A stretch of 64,000 bases of DNA from Lacihabitans soyangensis (GTDB lineage: Bacteria > Bacteroidota > Bacteroidia > Cytophagales > Spirosomataceae): contig NZ_RJUF01000194.1 of NCBI RefSeq assembly GCF_024343775.1, forward strand, positions 169,864 to 233,863, written 5' to 3'. Each line of letters starts with the position of its first letter. Within the stretch, counting starts at the first letter, position 1. Shown here piece after piece: positions 26,974-33,797 of this stretch. Made by a program: the position numbers and the translations under genes. The notes under the pieces are model-generated. The model did not search any database, was not told where the DNA came from, and saw nothing but the letters and a program-made list of their open reading frames with translations.

Positions 26974-27654
26974 CTATTTTTCAAAATCCAGCAAATCAGC
27001 CCCAAAAAGACCCTCTTTTTTGATTTCTTCTAGCAAAACTTCTGCCTTTTGTTTTTGGCCTTGCTGCAAATATGTTAGGGCTAAATAGAACTTGCCTTTG
27101 TTTTCTAGAAGCTCCGTATTTTGGGATAATTTCTCGAAAAACTGGATGGCTTCGGGGTATTTTTTGCCTTTTAGGGCCGATAGGCCTGCAAACTCTAGTG
27201 CTTTGGGGTCATTTAGCTTTTCGAAAACTTCCAAGGCTTTGGTGTATTCGCCTTCGTTGTAATACTGCTTACCCAGCTCCAAGCTGTCTTCTTTGGCGTC
27301 CATCTTTACCGGCAATGTGCTCAGGTTTTGGTCGATGTAGTTTTGGGCCAGTGTTTCTAGGTTTGGCTCTGAGTTTTTGGCAAAAAACCACCAACCTGCC
27401 ACCAATAGCAACACAGCCGCTATGCCCGCAGACAAAATGGTAAACATAGGCACCTTGGCTTTTGGCTGAGAGGTCCACTGTTTGTGTTTGTCTAGCAATA
27501 TTTCGTCTCTCAAAATAGACTTAGCTTGGGCGTGAAATGCCACAGACTCCGCAAAGGCGGTATCTGCCATTATTCGCTGCTCCACCACCGCCATTTCCTC
27601 GGCCGAGAGCATTCCGCCCAGATAATCGTCTATCAGTTTTGTGTCATTTTCCAT
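26974..27654 (-). CDS. Membrane TPR protein, probable anti-sigma factor
   Basis: 226 residues. The N-terminal ~60 residues are helical and acidic with the look of a cytoplasmic anti-sigma domain (LIDDYLGGMLSAEEMAVVEQRI, in pieces, followed by AFHAQA), but there is no zinc-binding HxxxCxxC. One membrane helix at 71-91 (TILSAGIAAVLLLVAGWWFF). The outer part (about 120-215) is TPR repeats: LELGKQYYNEGEYTKALEVF, LEFAGLSALKGKKYPEAIQF, FYLALTYLQQGQKQKAEVLL. The gene overlaps the sigma factor gene by 11 bp, the usual arrangement of sigma/anti-sigma pairs. The role is inferred from position and topology. The TPRs could report on an envelope or TPR-CHAT partner. Confidence 0.8.
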   Translation of the reverse strand: MENDTKLIDDYLGGMLSAEEMAVVEQRIMADTAFAESVAFHAQAKSILRDEILLDKHKQWTSQPKAKVPMFTILSAGIAAVLLLVAGWWFFAKNSEPNLETLAQNYIDQNLSTLPVKMDAKEDSLELGKQYYNEGEYTKALEVFEKLNDPKALEFAGLSALKGKKYPEAIQFFEKLSQNTELLENKGKFYLALTYLQQGQKQKAEVLLEEIKKEGLFGADLLDFEK

Positions 27655-28219
27655 ACATCTCCTTTAGTTTGTCGAGACAACGCAGCCGTGTGGTTTGTGC
27701 CACCGCAGCCGAGCTGTATCCGTATTCAATGGCCGACTCCTTATCCGTAAATCCCTCCGCCCAACGGCTGAGCAATTCCTGACAGCGATCTCCCAAGGTC
27801 TTTAATAGTCGGCTTAGTTTTTCATGGTCTTGTTTTCTGATGATCTCCAGTATTACTGACCGTTGCGGGTCTCGGAGGGGTTCCAGCACCGTGTCTAAGG
27901 ACTGGCTCATCTTGTTATTAGTCGAAATTTTTCTTAGAGCATCAACACATTTGTTGTAAAAAATCAGATAAACGTAAGTTTTTAGACTGGAACGCTGCTC
28001 AAACCTCCCAGAACCGATGTGCTCGATGACCGTCAAGATGGTATCTGAGTAAGCCATCGATGCATCTTCCTCGCTCAGTTTGTGTTTGTAGGTGGCATCT
28101 TTTATCAGATACCTGTAGTTTTCATACAGTTTGTTCTCAAATCCCTGCCGTTTTGTGCCGCCCAAACGGATTCCCTCTACAATATCTTGCTCCGAAAATT
28201 TGCGTTGGAAGAAATTCAT
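27644..28219 (-). CDS. ECF-type RNA polymerase sigma factor
   Basis: 191 residues, cytoplasmic. Sigma region 2 lies at about 28-95 (FENKLYENYRYLI, AYSDTILTVIEHI, SSLKTYVYLIFYNKCVDALRK), with the pattern of -10 recognition helices. Region 4 is at about 130-188, with a helix-turn-helix in FTDKESAIEYGYSSAAVAQTTRLRCL (read in two parts). A non-conserved linker joins them. It is first in the minus-strand operon followed by the membrane TPR protein, S8 protease and TPR-CHAT protein. The divergent gap (28220-28399) carries one of two matched ECF-like promoters. It probably directs transcription of 28400 and of the run starting at 32184. Confidence 0.9.
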   Translation of the reverse strand: MNFFQRKFSEQDIVEGIRLGGTKRQGFENKLYENYRYLIKDATYKHKLSEEDASMAYSDTILTVIEHIGSGRFEQRSSLKTYVYLIFYNKCVDALRKISTNNKMSQSLDTVLEPLRDPQRSVILEIIRKQDHEKLSRLLKTLGDRCQELLSRWAEGFTDKESAIEYGYSSAAVAQTTRLRCLDKLKEMYGK

Positions 28220-28285
28220 TTTCAGCGATTTACAGGTTTGGGTTATACAATTTTAAAAAAACTTTTGAAAAAAAACAAATTTTCT

Positions 28286-28314
28286 GTTGGTGTTTTTTCT
28301 CAAGCTACGACTAA
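28286..28314 (+). promoter_or_regulatory. ECF-like promoter, copy 1 (GTTGGTGTTT-N11-ACGACTAA)
   Basis: GTTGGTGTTT at 28286-28295 and ACGACTAA at 28307-28314 match the site at 32133-32161 in both words and in the exact 21-bp start-to-start spacing. It lies in the gap divergent to the sigma factor gene, 85 bp before ATG 28400. The two-box form with short conserved boxes is that of ECF sigma promoters and unlike the TAnnTTTG consensus. Confidence 0.65.
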
Positions 28315-28338
28315 ACCTACTGAATGCATTCAAATAAA
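28301..28338 (+). repeat. Leader element shared with 28885-28918
   Basis: CAAGC, ACTAAAcCTaCTGAATGC and aTTCAaATAAA here recur upstream of the gene at 28953, with 25 of 29 identical positions in the core (28310-28338 against 28890-28918). The centre GAATGCATTC is palindromic. It overlaps the -10 box of the ECF-like promoter. It could be an operator or processing signal shared by the two small genes. Confidence 0.55.
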
Positions 28339-28399
28339 AAAAGGCGAATGACGAAAAGCCATAAATAGAGTAGTCAGTAAATCAAATAAATTTAAAATA

Positions 28400-28795
28400 A
28401 TGGCAAATATTAGTAATGTTAAGCTTGACATATCCCAAGTTCCTGGTCAACCCAAGCAAAAAAAAGTTACCGTAAGTTATCAAATCCGCTTCAATAGTGC
28501 TGAAGAGCTAGCAGGGTCTGTTTTTAAGGAATCTGTTACTATTCGAGGCAATGACGTAGGTCCTGATCAACATTTATTTAGACTAAAGTCCCTTTTTGTT
28601 AAAGCACAGCCAGGAGTACTTAATCGAAGTTTTTCTAAAAATGTTCATAGAGAAAAATTAGATGAAGATGATGACTTTGGTTTTTTTGGAGTAAAGATTA
28701 GTTTCCAAGATGAGGTTTATGCAAATGTTTGTCTTGAACCATTTAACCCTCAAGGTGATTCTTCTAATTCTAATGAAATAGTTAGATTCTTCTAA
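28400..28795 (+). CDS. Small cytoplasmic protein of unknown function
   Basis: 131 residues without signal peptide or membrane helix. Predicted strands alternate along the chain (VKLDISQV, KKVTVSYQIRF, KESVTIRGND, FFGVKISFQDEVYANVCLEP), suggesting a small beta-sandwich, perhaps C2- or Ig-like. An acidic stretch DEDDDFGFFG lies at about 92-101. It starts 86 bp after the ECF-like promoter and is divergent from the sigma operon, so it is a good candidate for the primary sigma target. It could be a ligand of the TPR-CHAT system or an effector; nothing in the sequence decides. A hairpin-like ACGCACAGAG...CTGTGCGT sequence with a T-run (28805-28847) probably ends the transcript. Confidence 0.7.
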   Translation: MANISNVKLDISQVPGQPKQKKVTVSYQIRFNSAEELAGSVFKESVTIRGNDVGPDQHLFRLKSLFVKAQPGVLNRSFSKNVHREKLDEDDDFGFFGVKISFQDEVYANVCLEPFNPQGDSSNSNEIVRFF

Positions 28796-28804
28796 TCTAA
28801 TCAA

Positions 28805-28847
28805 CGCACAGAGTAATTTTCCAGATAATTCTGTGCGTTTTTTCTTC
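28805..28847 (+). terminator. Probable terminator after the 131-residue gene
   Basis: ACGCACAGAGTAATT pairs with AATTCTGTGCGT around a short loop and is followed by TTTTTTC. It separates the gene at 28400 from that at 28953. Confidence 0.75.
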
Positions 28848-28884
28848 CCTTTTAGGATACAAAAACCATGAATGCATATTTAGC

Positions 28885-28918
28885 CAAGCACTAAATCTTC
28901 TGAATGCGTTCACATAAA
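28885..28918 (+). repeat. Second copy of the leader element
   Basis: Matches 28301-28338 (ACTAAAtCTtCTGAATGCgTTCAcATAAA), 35 bp before ATG 28953. The upstream GTTGGTGTTT box of the first copy is absent here, so this copy may belong to a different promoter or act as an operator. Confidence 0.5.
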
Positions 28919-28952
28919 TATTTTTTCTAATCATTTTAAATTTTTCAAAACA

Positions 28953-29225
28953 ATGAAAACATTAGTTTTATCAATTATTTTATTGAGTGGTGTAGCATTT
29001 GGAAATTACAACGGCAAAATTAAAAATTCAAATGGTGAAGCTGCTCGGACTGGTAAAAAGGGTCAAAAAGTGGCTGCGGCTCAAAAAAAGAATCAAAAAG
29101 TAGTTCAAATCAAACCTAAAAAAGAAAAAGAATCTGAAAGTATCCTTGATAATCCTTACAAGAAAATGAACGATTTATTTTCGTCTTGCTGTAGTACCTG
29201 TCCGATTTACAGACCTTGTGAATAA
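28953..29225 (+). CDS. Small secreted basic peptide with Cys-rich C-terminus
   Basis: 90 residues. A signal peptide (MKTLVLSIILLSGVAFG) is followed by a strongly basic, Lys/Gln-rich middle (KKGQKVAAAQKKNQKVVQ, KPKKEKESE), and a short C-terminus with five cysteines in SSCCSTCPIYRPCE. The mature peptide would be about 70 residues, of the size and charge of a secreted signalling or antimicrobial-type peptide, or of a processed precursor. The Cys cluster could form disulfides or bind metal or haem. No homologous family recognised. It lies between the ECF operon and the histidine-kinase genes and shares its leader element with the gene at 28400. Confidence 0.65.
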   Translation: MKTLVLSIILLSGVAFGNYNGKIKNSNGEAARTGKKGQKVAAAQKKNQKVVQIKPKKEKESESILDNPYKKMNDLFSSCCSTCPIYRPCE

Positions 29226-29244
29226 CGATAATTGAAATAATCTT

Positions 29245-29278
29245 ATAAATTTGGGTTAGATATCTAACCCAAATTTAT
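29245..29278. repeat. 34-bp perfect palindrome overlapping a start codon
   Basis: The half-site ATAAATTTGGGTTAGAT (29245-29261) is followed by its exact reverse complement, with no loop. The right end contains the first two bases of ATG 29277. It lies 20 bp after the preceding stop codon and has no T-run, so it is a better candidate for an operator or translation-blocking hairpin than for a terminator. Confidence 0.75.
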
Positions 29279-29930
29279 GAATCTTGAAACCTTGCTACCA
29301 ACGATCTATAATTATATCCTATTAATTCCGATTTGTATTGCATACTTTAAGAAAAATGTACTTTTGGAAGAACTTAACCATTTGTTATTTTTATTAATTG
29401 GAAGTTTCCTCATTGGATTTTTAGAAGCATATTTACCAGTTAAAAGCTGGTTCGGATTAAATAATAATTACTTCCTAACTTATTTCTTAGTTTATTTTAG
29501 TTTTTACCTAAAATATAAAATTTTTGAAAAAATTTCTACAAAAAAAAACGCTAATTATTCAAGAGGATTTTTGTACTTATCACCATTGATTTTACCCATT
29601 CTAATAATTTTTAACGGAAATGATTTTATTTCATTTAGTATACTTAGAATTATTGAAGCCGGGTATTCTATTTGGTTAAGTTTTACTTACATGATTAACT
29701 TATATCGGTATTATTCGGGAGATTCATTGCGAAATGAACCGATGTTTTGGGCAGCAAACGGAATTTTAGGTTTAGGTGTTGTCAATTTTATTTTTTATTC
29801 TTTTGCGAATTCTTTTTTTAATTATTCAGTTGATTTGTTCAGATATTTGGCAAATTTTTACCTCCCAATTATTTACAGTTTTTTCTATTTGTTTTTTGCT
29901 GTTAGCTACACAAATCTAAAACAGAAATAA
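29277..29930 (+). CDS. Polytopic membrane protein, possible sensor partner of the histidine kinase
   Basis: 217 residues with six or seven membrane helices (TIYNYILLIPICIAYF, LLFLLIGSFLIGFLEAYL, YFLTYFLVYFSFYL, LSPLILPILIIFNG, ILRIIEAGYSIWLSFTYM, MFWAANGILGLGVVNFIFYSF, FYLPIIYSFFYLFFAVSY, quoted in part) and very short loops. No transport or enzymatic motif is visible. Its stop codon TAA directly abuts the GTG start of the histidine kinase, so translation is coupled and the two products probably interact. Similar small multi-helix proteins encoded before NarL-type kinases occur in Bacteroidota, from memory. Function inferred only from position. Confidence 0.75.
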   Translation: MNLETLLPTIYNYILLIPICIAYFKKNVLLEELNHLLFLLIGSFLIGFLEAYLPVKSWFGLNNNYFLTYFLVYFSFYLKYKIFEKISTKKNANYSRGFLYLSPLILPILIIFNGNDFISFSILRIIEAGYSIWLSFTYMINLYRYYSGDSLRNEPMFWAANGILGLGVVNFIFYSFANSFFNYSVDLFRYLANFYLPIIYSFFYLFFAVSYTNLKQK

Positions 29931-30971
29931 GTGAAGTATATATTTATTTTTTTCATATTAATTTCTTCTGACTTGCACGGTCAGGATTTGGAACTTGTCG
30001 TCAACAATAAAAGAGTAAATTCGGATACCACAATTATCTTAACTGCCAAAGAAAAATCTCTACACTTTTTCATTAAGACAAGAGGTGATTTTTCATATCA
30101 ACTATATCCTCAAGAAACTTCATGGATTAAACTAGACTCGAATAATTATTGCAACTACAATCAACTAGTGGGTAAAGAATATAAACTTTTAATCAGAAAC
30201 AATTACACCAATAAAATAATTAGGACATGTTCATTGGAAATTGAAAAGCCTTTTTATCTAACATGGTTCTTCCTTTTTTCCATGCTATTCTTCGGTGCCA
30301 TGATTTTGGGTATGATTATCTACTTCTTTCTTCTTTATAAATTTCGGCAACAAGCCAAACTCCAAAAAGTACGCAACAATATAGCCGCCGACCTCCACGA
30401 CGACGTGGGTGCTACACTGACCAGTATCGGTTTTTTTGGGGAGTTGATTCGGCAGAAAATCATTAACAGAGCCGAACCAGCAGATATTTTGCCCCTGCTC
30501 AGCAAAGTGATAGACTCGTCGAAAGAAAGCGTGGAAACCATGCGTGGTGTGGTGTGGACCATTAATCCCAATAATGATTTTGCAAAAGATTTTTTTGAAA
30601 GGCTCAAATACTACGCCAACGAAATGCTTGCCACTAAGAGCGTTGCACTAAACTTTGAGATTGAAGGTATTGAGCAACAAGAGTTGGGTATAGAGGTTCA
30701 GCGTAACCTTTTTTTGTTTTTCAAAGAAGCCATCAACAATGTTCTGAAACATGCCAAAGCCAAAACGGCTACCGTCAACATAAAAATGGAAAACAGGAAG
30801 TTTTGGATGAAAATATCAGACGATGGCGTAGGCTTTGACCTAAATGAAAACTTTGAGGGCCACGGACTGGGAAGTTTGAGAAAACGTATAGAGAATCTGA
30901 ATGGAGCTTTTGAAATAAAAAGTGAAGTGAATGTCGGCACCACTCTCGAAGTTTCGATTTTTCTCCCCTAA
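29931..30971 (+). CDS. Sensor histidine kinase (NarL type, HisKA_3)
   Basis: 346 residues, GTG start directly after the upstream stop. Signal-like N-terminus (YIFIFFILISSDLHGQ), a ~90-residue periplasmic domain that resembles a Y_Y_Y/Ig-like fold, one membrane helix (109-135), then the kinase core. The phosphoacceptor is His156 in IAADLHDDVGATLTS, typical of HisKA_3. ATP-binding boxes: N-box EAINNVLKHA (267-276), DDGVGFD (297-303), GHGLGSLRKR (310-319). It should phosphorylate the NarL-type regulator encoded 56 bp downstream. The stop codon lies in the stem of a terminator-like hairpin. The signal sensed is unknown. Confidence 0.93.
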   Translation: MKYIFIFFILISSDLHGQDLELVVNNKRVNSDTTIILTAKEKSLHFFIKTRGDFSYQLYPQETSWIKLDSNNYCNYNQLVGKEYKLLIRNNYTNKIIRTCSLEIEKPFYLTWFFLFSMLFFGAMILGMIIYFFLLYKFRQQAKLQKVRNNIAADLHDDVGATLTSIGFFGELIRQKIINRAEPADILPLLSKVIDSSKESVETMRGVVWTINPNNDFAKDFFERLKYYANEMLATKSVALNFEIEGIEQQELGIEVQRNLFLFFKEAINNVLKHAKAKTATVNIKMENRKFWMKISDDGVGFDLNENFEGHGLGSLRKRIENLNGAFEIKSEVNVGTTLEVSIFLP

Positions 30972-30985
30972 AATTAGGGGTTTTT
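30965..30985 (+). terminator. Hairpin CCCCTAAAATTAGGGG plus T-run
   Basis: A perfect 7-bp stem overlaps the kinase stop codon (30969-30971) and is followed by TTTTT. Near-identical hairpin text occurs at 32049-32067. It may partly terminate between kinase and response regulator genes. Confidence 0.7.
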
Positions 30986-31027
30986 CTGGCAGCCAGACTT
31001 TTGGAATTTTATGCAAATTATTTTGGA

Positions 31028-31663
31028 ATGATAAGAGTCGCAATTTTTGAAGACAATGCCCTCATCAACGAAGGTATCAGATTGATGGTAGAAAGTCAGG
31101 CCGACATGCTGATGGCCGGAGCTTTTCGTGATGCTCGAGGAGTGCTGAACAAAATAAGAAAAACCAAGCCCGACGTAGTGTTGATGGACATCAATATGCC
31201 GGATGTAAACGGCATAGAGGCCGTGACCGAAATCAAGAGGGAGTTTCCGGAGATTTTGGTGATGATGCAGACCATCTTTGAAGACGACGACAAGGTTTTT
31301 GCGGCCATTTGTGGTGGTGCGTCGGGCTATATGCTCAAAGGTACTTCACCCGAAAAAATGCTGGAGGCCATCAGAGAAATGACCCGAGGTGGCTCGCCGA
31401 TGTCACCGAATATTGCTCGTAAAGTCTTGTTTATTTTTCAGAATCAGTTCAAAACCAACAAAGAAGAATACATATCGCTGACTCCCAAAGAAAAAGAGGT
31501 ACTCCGGTGTCTCGTAGACGGACTCAGCTACAAAATGATAGCCGATAAGTTGTCCGTAACCTTTCATACCGTAAACGACCACATCAAAAATATCTACACC
31601 AAATTACATGTGAACTCCGCCCCCGAAGCCGTATCTAAGGCCTTGAAAAATAAGCTGTTGTGA
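31028..31663 (+). CDS. Response regulator, NarL/FixJ family
   Basis: 211 residues from ATG 31028; the earlier TTG at 31001 would add non-conserved residues. Receiver domain: acidic pair Glu8/Asp9 in IFEDN, phosphoacceptor Asp54 in VLMDINMPD, Thr82 in MMQTIFEDD, Lys104 in YMLKGTSPE. A C-terminal LuxR-type helix-turn-helix follows (about 147-205: LTPKEKEVLRCLVDGLSYKM, TFHTVNDHIKNIYTKL). It pairs with the histidine kinase just upstream. Target genes are not identifiable; no repeated dyad typical of NarL sites was found nearby. Confidence 0.94.
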   Translation: MIRVAIFEDNALINEGIRLMVESQADMLMAGAFRDARGVLNKIRKTKPDVVLMDINMPDVNGIEAVTEIKREFPEILVMMQTIFEDDDKVFAAICGGASGYMLKGTSPEKMLEAIREMTRGGSPMSPNIARKVLFIFQNQFKTNKEEYISLTPKEKEVLRCLVDGLSYKMIADKLSVTFHTVNDHIKNIYTKLHVNSAPEAVSKALKNKLL

Positions 31664-31669
31664 ATATAT

Positions 31670-31942
31670 TGGAACACGGATTTGATGGATGAGACACGGA
31701 TAAAATAATCTGTTGTTAATCAGTACTTTATATTTCCTCAAGATTTCCATATTTATTTCCTCTAATGGAAAGTATTGATTTTTATTTAATAGAAATCAGT
31801 AAAAATCACGTCTTATCAGTGCGGCAGCCGATGCTATTATCTGTGCTCTTATTGATTAGCGGAATAAGATATTTAAATCCGTCTGGACCGCCGGAGCCGT
31901 CTCATCCGTGTCACATCTGTGTCATCTGTGTTCCTTTAGCAT
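31670..31942. repeat. ACACGGAT repeat-family element, copy 1
   Basis: Begins GGAACACGGATTTGATGGAT and ends in the reverse sense, ATCCGTGTCACATCTGTGTC then ATCTGTGTTCC, so the ends are inverted repeats. The interior contains GTGCGGCAGCCGATGCT, whose reverse complement recurs in copy 3 (60100-60117). Short reading frames across it are not credible proteins. Other copies: 39242-39417 and 60091-60212. Confidence 0.75.
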
Positions 31943-31979
31943 TTTCGAATTCCAAAATTGCTCTAGTAAAATGCTATCG

Positions 31980-32040
31980 CATACAATATTGCTGTCGCAA
32001 ATTGCTCTCCCATACAATATTGCTGTCGCAAATTGCTCTC
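31980..32040 (+). repeat. Two tandem 31-bp direct repeats
   Basis: The 30 bases at 31980-32009 (starting CATACAATATTGCTGTCGCA, ending TTGCTCTC) recur exactly at 32011-32040 with one base between. Partial TGCTATCG and AATTGCTCT words flank them. There are only two units and no spacers, so this is not a CRISPR array. Confidence 0.85.
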
Positions 32041-32048
32041 GCAATTTT

Positions 32049-32067
32049 CCCCTAAGATTAGGGGTTT
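32049..32067 (+). terminator. Hairpin CCCCTAAGATTAGGGG, second copy
   Basis: Same text as 30965-30985 with one base changed in the loop, followed by TTT. It probably protects the LytTR operon from upstream transcription. Confidence 0.6.
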
Positions 32068-32132
32068 ACTACCATTCAATTAAGAAGGAATTTTGGCTAT
32101 CGAATTTTCTTAAAAAAAAATCGTTGAATCGT

Positions 32133-32161
32133 GTTGGTGTTTCTAATCGCCACACGACTAA
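32133..32161 (+). promoter_or_regulatory. ECF-like promoter, copy 2 (GTTGGTGTTT-N11-ACGACTAA)
   Basis: GTTGGTGTTT at 32133-32142 and ACGACTAA at 32154-32161, the same 18 conserved bases at the same spacing as at 28286-28314, with unrelated 11-bp spacers. It ends 22 bp before ATG 32184, the right place to drive the six-gene run 32184-36583. It suggests that this run and the gene at 28400 share one sigma factor. Confidence 0.65.
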
Positions 32162-32183
32162 TACCCAAAAAACTAATTGAAAG

Positions 32184-32513
32184 ATGGAAAATCTACAAAT
32201 ACACATCGGTGGCAGAATGCACGTTCGGCCAGAAAAAATTAAACTCCTCGAAGCAGACATCAACTATACGACCATTTTCTTTCAGGATGGCACAAAAGCG
32301 GTGGTTTCTACCACCATGGGCACCATTGAAAGCCGGTTGCCTAAGGAGGACTTTGTAAGAATTAATCGTCGTACGGTGGTCAACCGTTCGGCCGTTTCGC
32401 ACTATTTCATCAGACCCAATTACGATGAGGTCAAACTTCAAGATGCTTCTTTCCTGAAAGTGAGTCGCAGAAGAAGAATGCAGATGCGGTCGCTGCTAGT
32501 AACTCAAAAATGA
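32184..32513 (+). CDS. Stand-alone LytTR-type DNA-binding regulator
   Basis: 109 residues, nearly all one LytTR domain: KIKLLEADINYTTIFFQDGT, TIESRLPKEDFVRINRRTVVN (read in part) and a C-terminal VKLQDASFLKVSRRRRMQM. There is no receiver domain, so activity would be set by expression or by an unknown input. LytTR proteins bind DNA direct repeats as transcriptional activators. It lies directly after the ECF-like promoter and 20 bp before a membrane-protein gene, and so heads a probable operon of secreted proteins. It may amplify the sigma response or feed back on the operon. Confidence 0.88.
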   Translation: MENLQIHIGGRMHVRPEKIKLLEADINYTTIFFQDGTKAVVSTTMGTIESRLPKEDFVRINRRTVVNRSAVSHYFIRPNYDEVKLQDASFLKVSRRRRMQMRSLLVTQK

Positions 32514-32533
32514 AACCTTAAAACAAAACTTAT

Positions 32534-32941
32534 ATGAAAACCTCTAACTATTTACTCTTTTTGGCAATTTATGGGGGAATTACTGGTATACTGATGCTTT
32601 TTAATTCCTCAGAAACTTTGAAAATGTACGGCGTCGTGCCGGTCGATCAATTTCATGTTGCCATTTTTCAATACCTCGGCATTTCTAATTTCTGTTTGGC
32701 ACTGCTAACCTTTTTATTCAGAAACGACACCCAAACCAAAAATATCAAGAATGTATTATTGGTTTCTGCTTTGGTAAACATAGCTAGCACATTTAAAGGC
32801 TGTTATGACATATTCATCCAAGACGTACCTGGTAATAACTTCTTTTGGGCAGATGCCATTTTTAGGCTTGTGGTAGGTTTAGTGACGTTGTTGGTCTATT
32901 TTAAAATTTCGAAAAAACGGTTTAACATTCTCTTAAAATAA
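32534..32941 (+). CDS. Small four-helix membrane protein
   Basis: 135 residues with four predicted membrane helices (LLFLAIYGGITGILMLF, VAIFQYLGISNFCLALLTFLF, NVLLVSALVNIASTFKG, FRLVVGLVTLLVYF) and short loops. Its look (residues ETLKMYGV and a conserved-looking YLGISNFCLA) is that of small DoxX/DUF4345-like proteins, but I cannot place it with certainty. It is 20 bp after the LytTR gene and 8 bp before the next gene, so it is part of the run. Function unknown. Confidence 0.75.
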   Translation: MKTSNYLLFLAIYGGITGILMLFNSSETLKMYGVVPVDQFHVAIFQYLGISNFCLALLTFLFRNDTQTKNIKNVLLVSALVNIASTFKGCYDIFIQDVPGNNFFWADAIFRLVVGLVTLLVYFKISKKRFNILLK

Positions 32942-32949
32942 AAAAACTC

Positions 32950-33771
32950 ATGAAAAAATTAATCATTACTCTCCTCTTTTTTGTGGCTTTTATTGGTCTA
33001 TACGCCCAAAAAACAGCTCCCAAACTAACATTAGAACAAGTTCATCAGCTCAATGGTGACATAGAGAAAAAACCAGCTGAAACATTCCAGAAATACGCCA
33101 CCGAAGGTTTTGTTTTTACTAATGGAAACGGAAAGTCTTATAATAAAACCGAATTGCTCTCTGTCTACAATTATATGATCCAAGACAAACACGAAACCTC
33201 TGAAGAAAAAATACAGCAAATAGGCAATACTGCTATCATAACTGGTAAAATCCATCAAAGGTTTCTTCAGAAAGCTGACAGAAAATTAGTGAATGACTAC
33301 TTGGGTGTGTTCACTTATACCTTTGTTTATCAAAATAACAATTGGATGATGGCAGCAGCACAACATACCAATTTTATTGCTCCCAAAACGGAAGACGAAA
33401 CTGCCATAAAAAGTGTCCTCTTAGGCGAAACCGCTGCATTTAAACAGAGTAACGAAAGCAAAGCACTCGCTTATTGGTTAAATGCACCATATATATCTCA
33501 TTATTACACAGCCGCAGGTCTGGGCTACGTAAGAGGCGAGAAACTTATAACTACTTATAAAAATTTCCTCAAAGATCATCCAGAAATTGATAACTCTGCA
33601 ACCGATTTTCACGATTACATAATTCGGGTAAATGGCAATGCGGCATGGGCAACTTGGATTTCGGAAGTCACTTCAAACAACAAGAAAGTAACCGTTCATA
33701 GGGCATCTTATTTAGAAAAAACGAATGGTGAATGGAAAATAGCCTCTATGCATAGTACTGAGGCGAAATGA
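32950..33771 (+). CDS. Secreted protein with two NTF2-like domains
   Basis: 273 residues. Signal peptide MKKLIITLLFFVAFIGLYAQ. Two tandem domains of NTF2/SnoaL/DUF4440 type follow (about 30-135 and 140-270). Both end in the characteristic pattern of a long strand with a WK/WM signature (NNNWMMAAAQHT in the first, NGEWKIASMHST in the second), and the second has GNAAWATWISEV. These cone-shaped folds bind small ligands or act as isomerases or hydrolases. No catalytic Asp/His pair is obvious. It resembles the next gene's product, so the two arose by duplication. It belongs to the 32184-36583 run. Confidence 0.8.
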   Translation: MKKLIITLLFFVAFIGLYAQKTAPKLTLEQVHQLNGDIEKKPAETFQKYATEGFVFTNGNGKSYNKTELLSVYNYMIQDKHETSEEKIQQIGNTAIITGKIHQRFLQKADRKLVNDYLGVFTYTFVYQNNNWMMAAAQHTNFIAPKTEDETAIKSVLLGETAAFKQSNESKALAYWLNAPYISHYYTAAGLGYVRGEKLITTYKNFLKDHPEIDNSATDFHDYIIRVNGNAAWATWISEVTSNNKKVTVHRASYLEKTNGEWKIASMHSTEAK

Positions 33772-33797
33772 TTTAGTGAATTAATAAAATAACATTA

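Noticed and set aside
31980..32040. Two 30-bp direct repeats considered as a minimal CRISPR array
   Set aside because: Only two units, one base apart, no spacers, no leader and no cas genes in the window.
31765..32180. Two plus-strand open frames of about 90 residues
   Set aside because: They run through the ACACGGAT repeat, direct repeats and a terminator hairpin and overlap the ECF-like promoter.
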